Assembly (NCBI GenBank): GCA_024277485.1
Contig: JAJRVA010000215.1
Coordinates: 1-18,598, forward strand
DNA length: 18,598 bases
Origin: Deltaproteobacteria bacterium
Lineage (GTDB): Bacteria; Desulfobacterota; Desulfobulbia; Desulfobulbales; Desulfobulbaceae
Direction: 5' to 3'
Positions within the stretch are counted from its first letter, which is position 1. Every line of letters begins with the position of its first letter. The translations under genes and the position numbers were made by a program. The notes under the pieces were generated by a model that was not told where the DNA came from, searched no databases, and saw only the letters and a program-made list of their open reading frames with translations. Below, one piece after another: positions 15,215 to 18,598 of this stretch.

Positions 15215-16387
15215 ATGAAAAAACAGGAGATAGATTACTGGATTTCCGCCATGCTGAACAAGCATGAACGGGTGTCGGACTTGAACATTACCGTCGGCAG
15301 ACCTCTGCAGGTCGAAAGTGACGGCCTGCTGGTTCCGGTTGACGTCGAGCCGCCGATCACCGCTCTTACTCCTTTCCAGACCGAGGTGTTCGCCCTGAAT
15401 CTCATCGGACCAAACCAGCGTCTGCTCAGGGATTTCATTACCAAGGGTTCGTGCGATCTCTCCTACTCACTTGGAGACGAGGCGCGTTTCAGGGTCAATG
15501 TTTTTCACCAGAAAGGCCATATATCAACCGTACTGCGAAAACTCGAGACAAAGCTTCCCACTATCCGGGATTTCAACTTTCCCGATGCCTTCAACAAGAT
15601 GGCCAGGGAAAAAAACGGGCTGGTTCTTTTCACCGGCGCCACCGGTACCGGCAAGACAACCAGTATGGCTGCCATTCTCAACAAGATAAACCAGGAGCGG
15701 CCGGTACACATCGTGACCCTGGAAGACCCCATCGAGTACATTCATCCTCACAAAAAGGCAACGTTTAACCAGAGGGAGATGGGTGATGATTTTGACGCGT
15801 TTTCAAGCGGACTTCGCGCAGCGCTCCGTCAGGCCCCGAAGGTTATCCTGGTTGGTGAGATCCGGGACCGTGAAACTCTTGAGATCGCCCTGACTGCTGC
15901 AGAAACCGGCCACGTAGTCTTTTCCTCCCTGCATACCATCGATGCCGGCCAGACCATCAATCGTATCCTTGGCTTTTTCGAACACGAGGAACAGGTTATG
16001 ATCAGGAACCGCCTTGCCGATACCATCCGCTGGATAGTCAGCCAGCGGCTTCTGCCCAAGGTCGGCGGCGGCCGGATCGCCGCCCTGGAAATCCTCTGTA
16101 CCAGCCTGCGGGTCAAGGACCTTATCTTAAACGGTGAGACCGAGGACAAGACCTTTTACAATGTCATCAAGGCGGGTTCCACCAGCAACATGCGGACCTT
16201 TGACCAGCACCTGATGGAACTCTACCAGCAGGGCCTGATTACCGAAGAATCGGCCATCACCTTCAGTTCGCACCGCAGTGAGATTAAACGCGGCCTGGAT
16301 ACCATCAAGTCCGCCCGGGGCGAACGCACATCGGATATTGATGAATTGCGGATGGAAGAGGAGGAAAAGGATGCTTCCTTTCTTTAA
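15215..16387 (+). CDS. PilT/PilU-type pilus retraction ATPase
   Basis: This is a 390-aa hexameric secretion-superfamily ATPase that would drive type IV pilus retraction from the cytoplasmic side. Motifs in order are Walker A GATGTGKTTS (141-150), Asp box VTLEDPIEY (168-175), Walker B VILVGEIRDRET (210-221) and His box AETGHVVFSSLHT (229-241). These fit PilT/PilU rather than PilB, which has a longer N-terminal domain and a zinc site. PilT proper has an AIRNLIRE motif after the core; the equivalent here is SLRVKDLILNGE, so it is closer to PilU or a divergent PilT. An acidic tail (ELRMEEEEKD) follows. ATG at 15215 has AGG 7 nt upstream. It is followed after 36 nt by the zinc-ribbon gene. No other pilus genes are in the window. 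Confidence 0.9.
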   Translation: MKKQEIDYWISAMLNKHERVSDLNITVGRPLQVESDGLLVPVDVEPPITALTPFQTEVFALNLIGPNQRLLRDFITKGSCDLSYSLGDEARFRVNVFHQKGHISTVLRKLETKLPTIRDFNFPDAFNKMAREKNGLVLFTGATGTGKTTSMAAILNKINQERPVHIVTLEDPIEYIHPHKKATFNQREMGDDFDAFSSGLRAALRQAPKVILVGEIRDRETLEIALTAAETGHVVFSSLHTIDAGQTINRILGFFEHEEQVMIRNRLADTIRWIVSQRLLPKVGGGRIAALEILCTSLRVKDLILNGETEDKTFYNVIKAGSTSNMRTFDQHLMELYQQGLITEESAITFSSHRSEIKRGLDTIKSARGERTSDIDELRMEEEEKDASFL

Positions 16388-16423
16388 CAACAAGACAGGT
16401 TCTTTCACTGAAGGAGACAAGAC

Positions 16424-17110
16424 ATGATCAGTTCATGCCCTCACTGCAAACAGGCCCTCAAATTAGGCGACACTCAGCAGGCCAAGCTGCAGAAAGCCCT
16501 TCAGGCGCTGGAACCGGGAAAAAAACTGACTATCAAGTGCCCATCCTGCGGCAAGGGAATATCGCTCAACGCCAGGGACGCTGCAGGCCCCGGTACTGCG
16601 GGCGGCATCAAACCCCCGGCCCCGCCGGACCTGGGCTGGCTGAAAGAAGGGGCCCTCCAGGACGACGACAAGATCGCCGACGTCCCCATGGCCCTTATCC
16701 TCCACCAGCGCAACGAAAAGCTTGAAATAGTGCGTGATGCCCTGGAACAGGTCGGCTACCAGATCATTGTTGCCGAGAGTGTTGAGCAGGCAATGGAGCG
16801 TATGCGTTTTGTCAGTTTTGCCTGTGTTGTCCTGCACTCGAAATTTGAGGGTCCGGACCTGGAGCAATCAAAATTCCATCAATACATGTGCGACATGGCC
16901 ATGCAGAGGCGGCGCTACCTTTTCTATATCCTCATCGGCCCCGAATTCCATACCCTGTATAACCTGCAGGCCCTGGCCTATAGCGCAAATCTCGTTGTCA
17001 ACGAGGATGACCTCTATCACATGGGTGTGGCCATGCGCAAGGCCATACCACAGTATGAAGAGCTTTTCGGGCCTTTTATGGAAGAATTGACCTCATCCGG
17101 CAAGAGCTGA
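16424..17110 (+). CDS. Zinc-ribbon protein with degenerate receiver-like domain
   Basis: This 228-aa protein starts at ATG 16424, with AAGGAG 7 nt upstream. An N-terminal zinc ribbon (C5-x2-C8, C39-x2-C42: CPHC and CPSC) resembles MJ0042-type domains. A Pro/Gly linker (about 53-70) follows, then from about residue 87 a CheY-like alpha/beta pattern: MALILHQRNEKLEIVRDALEQVGY, then SFACVVLHSKF. The acidic pocket residues are absent (H94-Q95 in place of DD), and the phospho-acceptor position holds H138 rather than Asp. It therefore cannot be phosphorylated in the usual way and is a pseudo-receiver by inference. Cotranscription with the pilus ATPase suggests a role in pilus control, but this is context only. 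Confidence 0.75.
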   Translation: MISSCPHCKQALKLGDTQQAKLQKALQALEPGKKLTIKCPSCGKGISLNARDAAGPGTAGGIKPPAPPDLGWLKEGALQDDDKIADVPMALILHQRNEKLEIVRDALEQVGYQIIVAESVEQAMERMRFVSFACVVLHSKFEGPDLEQSKFHQYMCDMAMQRRRYLFYILIGPEFHTLYNLQALAYSANLVVNEDDLYHMGVAMRKAIPQYEELFGPFMEELTSSGKS

Positions 17111-17221
17111 TTTCCACCCACAGCGTTACACATTTCCCTTATTTTCTGTAAAAAAAGTCAGGTTTTCAGGACGAAACTGTTGTTTTTACCTGGCGACTCT
17201 GTTAATAGGAGTTTTTTTAGA

Positions 17222-17267
17222 TCACTGTCATGTGATGGCAGTGAAAGACTGCCCGACAAGTCTTTTT
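17222..17267 (+). promoter_or_regulatory. Two-hairpin leader upstream of rpsA
   Basis: Hairpin 1 pairs TCACTGTCA (17222-17230) with TGGCAGTGA (17236-17244): 9 bp including one G-U, loop TGTGA. Hairpin 2 pairs AAAGACT (17244-17250) with AGTCTTT (17259-17265), loop GCCCGACA, followed by further T. They share base 17244. Ribosomal protein S1 represses its own mRNA through leader hairpins in E. coli, so a similar control element is plausible here. Hairpin 2 also resembles a weak terminator. Confidence 0.45.
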
Positions 17268-17330
17268 AACCATTAACCTTAACAACTGAAAACGGTCGCC
17301 TCCGGCTGACCGGCAAAGGAACAGAAACCC

Positions 17331-18598
17331 ATGACTGAAAATGGAACACAGCCCGCGCAGGCGGCAGAAAACAATGACAGCGAAGAGATGAGCTTTGCTG
17401 AACTTTTTGAGCAGGAAAACCACAACACCGTCATCAATGTTGGAGAAGTTGCCAATGGAACGGTTGTCGGCATAGATAACGACATGGTTCTCATCGATGT
17501 CGGTGACAAGGCGGAAAGCTACATTTCCCTTTCCGAATTCCGCCATGAAGATCCTGACCGCGAAATTAACATTGGTGATGAATTTGAAGTTTTCATAGAA
17601 CGCCGTAAAGACGAAGGCGGACTGCAGCTCTCCCGCGAAAAAGCCATTGCCATTAAAGTGTGGGAAGCAATAGCACAGATCCAGGAAGAAGACGGTACTA
17701 TTGAAGGACGCATAGAAAGCCGTGTCAAGGGCGGCATGTCGGTTGACGTCGGTGTGCCGGCATTTCTCCCCTACTCCCAGATAGACCTGCGCCCGGTCAA
17801 GGACCTGGATGCCCTCATCGGGCAGACTTTTGACTTCAAAGTCCTCAAGTTTAACCGTAAACGCAACAACGTCGTTATCTCCCGGAGGGCAATACTTGAA
17901 GAACAGCGTGCCGAACTGCGGGACAAGATGCGGAACTCGCTCGAAGAGGGACAGACAATTGTCGGCGCCATTACCAATATCACTGATTACGGCCTGTTCA
18001 TTGACCTCGGCGGCATGGATGGTCTCTGTCATATCACGGACCTGTCCTGGGGCCGGGTCTCTCATCCCTCCAAACTCTACAGTGTCGGGGATGAGATTGA
18101 GGTCAAGGTACTGAAATACGATAGAGATTCAGACCGGGTCTCTCTCGGCGTCAAGCAGCTTAAGGAGGATCCATGGGCGCTGGTCCCGGAACAGTATCCC
18201 ATCGGCGCAAGTGTAACCGGCAAGGTTGTTTCCATTACCGATTACGGTGTTTTCGTCGAACTCGAAGAAGGTGTCGAAGGACTGGTCCATATCTCTGAAA
18301 TGAGCTGGTCGAAAAAACCGCGTCATCCATCCAAGATTGTCTCGGTCGGCGAGGATATTGAAATCAAGGTTCTCAAGGTTGAAGCAGAGACCAAGCGTAT
18401 CTCCCTGGGCATGAAACAGCTCCAGCCCAATCCATGGGATGTGGTCGAGGAAAGCTACCCGGTCGGCTCCGTTATCGAAGGGAAGATCAAAAACATCACC
18501 GATTTCGGTGTCTTTATCGGTATCGAAGAGGGTATTGACGGGCTTATCCATGTCTCGGACCTCTCCTGGACCGAACGGATCAAGCATCCTTCTGAAAA
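17331..18598 (+). CDS. rpsA: 30S ribosomal protein S1 (partial, C-terminus beyond window)
   Basis: S1 binds mRNA on the 30S subunit and helps start translation on structured or weak sites. ATG at 17331 has AGGA 10 nt upstream. The 422 visible codons begin MTENGTQPAQAAENNDSEEM, an acidic tail, and contain S1 (OB-fold) repeats at about residues 36-103, 121-187, 208-275, 293-362 and 380 onward. The last is cut by the window end. Repeats 3-5 share the ITDYGVFVE...GLVHISE pattern and end in SLGxKQL.PxPW, typical of the RNA-binding repeats; repeats 1-2 are the divergent ribosome-docking pair. Five or six repeats are expected in the full protein (about 550-580 aa). Reading frames on the opposite strand here are shadows of the S1 repeats. 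Confidence 0.97.
   Translation, partial: MTENGTQPAQAAENNDSEEMSFAELFEQENHNTVINVGEVANGTVVGIDNDMVLIDVGDKAESYISLSEFRHEDPDREINIGDEFEVFIERRKDEGGLQLSREKAIAIKVWEAIAQIQEEDGTIEGRIESRVKGGMSVDVGVPAFLPYSQIDLRPVKDLDALIGQTFDFKVLKFNRKRNNVVISRRAILEEQRAELRDKMRNSLEEGQTIVGAITNITDYGLFIDLGGMDGLCHITDLSWGRVSHPSKLYSVGDEIEVKVLKYDRDSDRVSLGVKQLKEDPWALVPEQYPIGASVTGKVVSITDYGVFVELEEGVEGLVHISEMSWSKKPRHPSKIVSVGEDIEIKVLKVEAETKRISLGMKQLQPNPWDVVEESYPVGSVIEGKIKNITDFGVFIGIEEGIDGLIHVSDLSWTERIKHPSE

Noticed and set aside
17217..18065. 282-aa minus-strand frame opposite rpsA
   Set aside because: A mirror of the S1 coding sequence; the plus strand has unmistakable S1 repeats.

Overview
The window reads as chromosome of a Gram-negative anaerobe of the Desulfobacterota, most likely the Desulfobulbales. 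This is inferred from the gene set and gene order, not from a phylogenetic marker. It has Kdo/LPS genes (kdsA, kdsC, lptC), an LL-diaminopimelate aminotransferase route to lysine and murein, a type IV pilus motor ATPase, an E. coli-type dihydroxy-acid dehydratase, and apparent selenocysteine decoding. Most genes are ordinary housekeeping genes. The interest lies in the accessory pieces between them.

Layout. 1-502 (-): CvpA-family membrane protein, cut by the window edge. 716-2369 (+): a Sfp-type phosphopantetheinyl transferase overlapping mutM. 2439-3746 (+): a CMD/AhpD-like protein followed by an ArsS-like radical SAM protein. The radical SAM frame runs into an in-frame TGA at 3723-3725, exactly where relatives carry a conserved Cys, and a bacterial-SECIS-like hairpin follows. 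I call this TGA selenocysteine and extend the gene to 3746. 3842-4526 (+): a MazEF-type toxin-antitoxin operon whose near-consensus promoter is bracketed by a perfect 15-bp inverted repeat. 4553-9562 (-): a tightly packed operon pyrG-kdsA-kdsC-lptC-dapL, driven by a good sigma-70 promoter with a terminator-like hairpin in its leader. 9666-10505 (-): a small lipoprotein and a cupin protein.

10602-11523: a 0.9-kb insertion at the 3' end of tRNA-Ser(CGA). It is bounded by a 20-bp direct repeat of the tRNA 3' end and contains only a PIN-domain toxin and its probable small antitoxin, with no integrase. 11501-11590 (-): the intact tRNA-Ser. 11760-13157 (+): class II fumarase, converging on ilvD (13276-15105, -). 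15215-17110 (+): a PilT/PilU-like ATPase and a zinc-ribbon/degenerate-receiver protein. 17331-end (+): ribosomal protein S1 (rpsA), cut by the right edge, with two adjacent hairpins in its leader.

The best candidates for a second look are the selenoprotein ArsS-like radical SAM enzyme with its CMD partner, and the integrase-less PIN toxin-antitoxin cassette in the tRNA-Ser gene. Next come the promoter-bracketing operator of mazEF and the putative pyrG attenuator. No CRISPR array, IS element or rRNA was seen. No stretch longer than 300 bases lacks a gene; the largest gaps (503-715, 10506-10709, 17111-17330) are described where they hold something.
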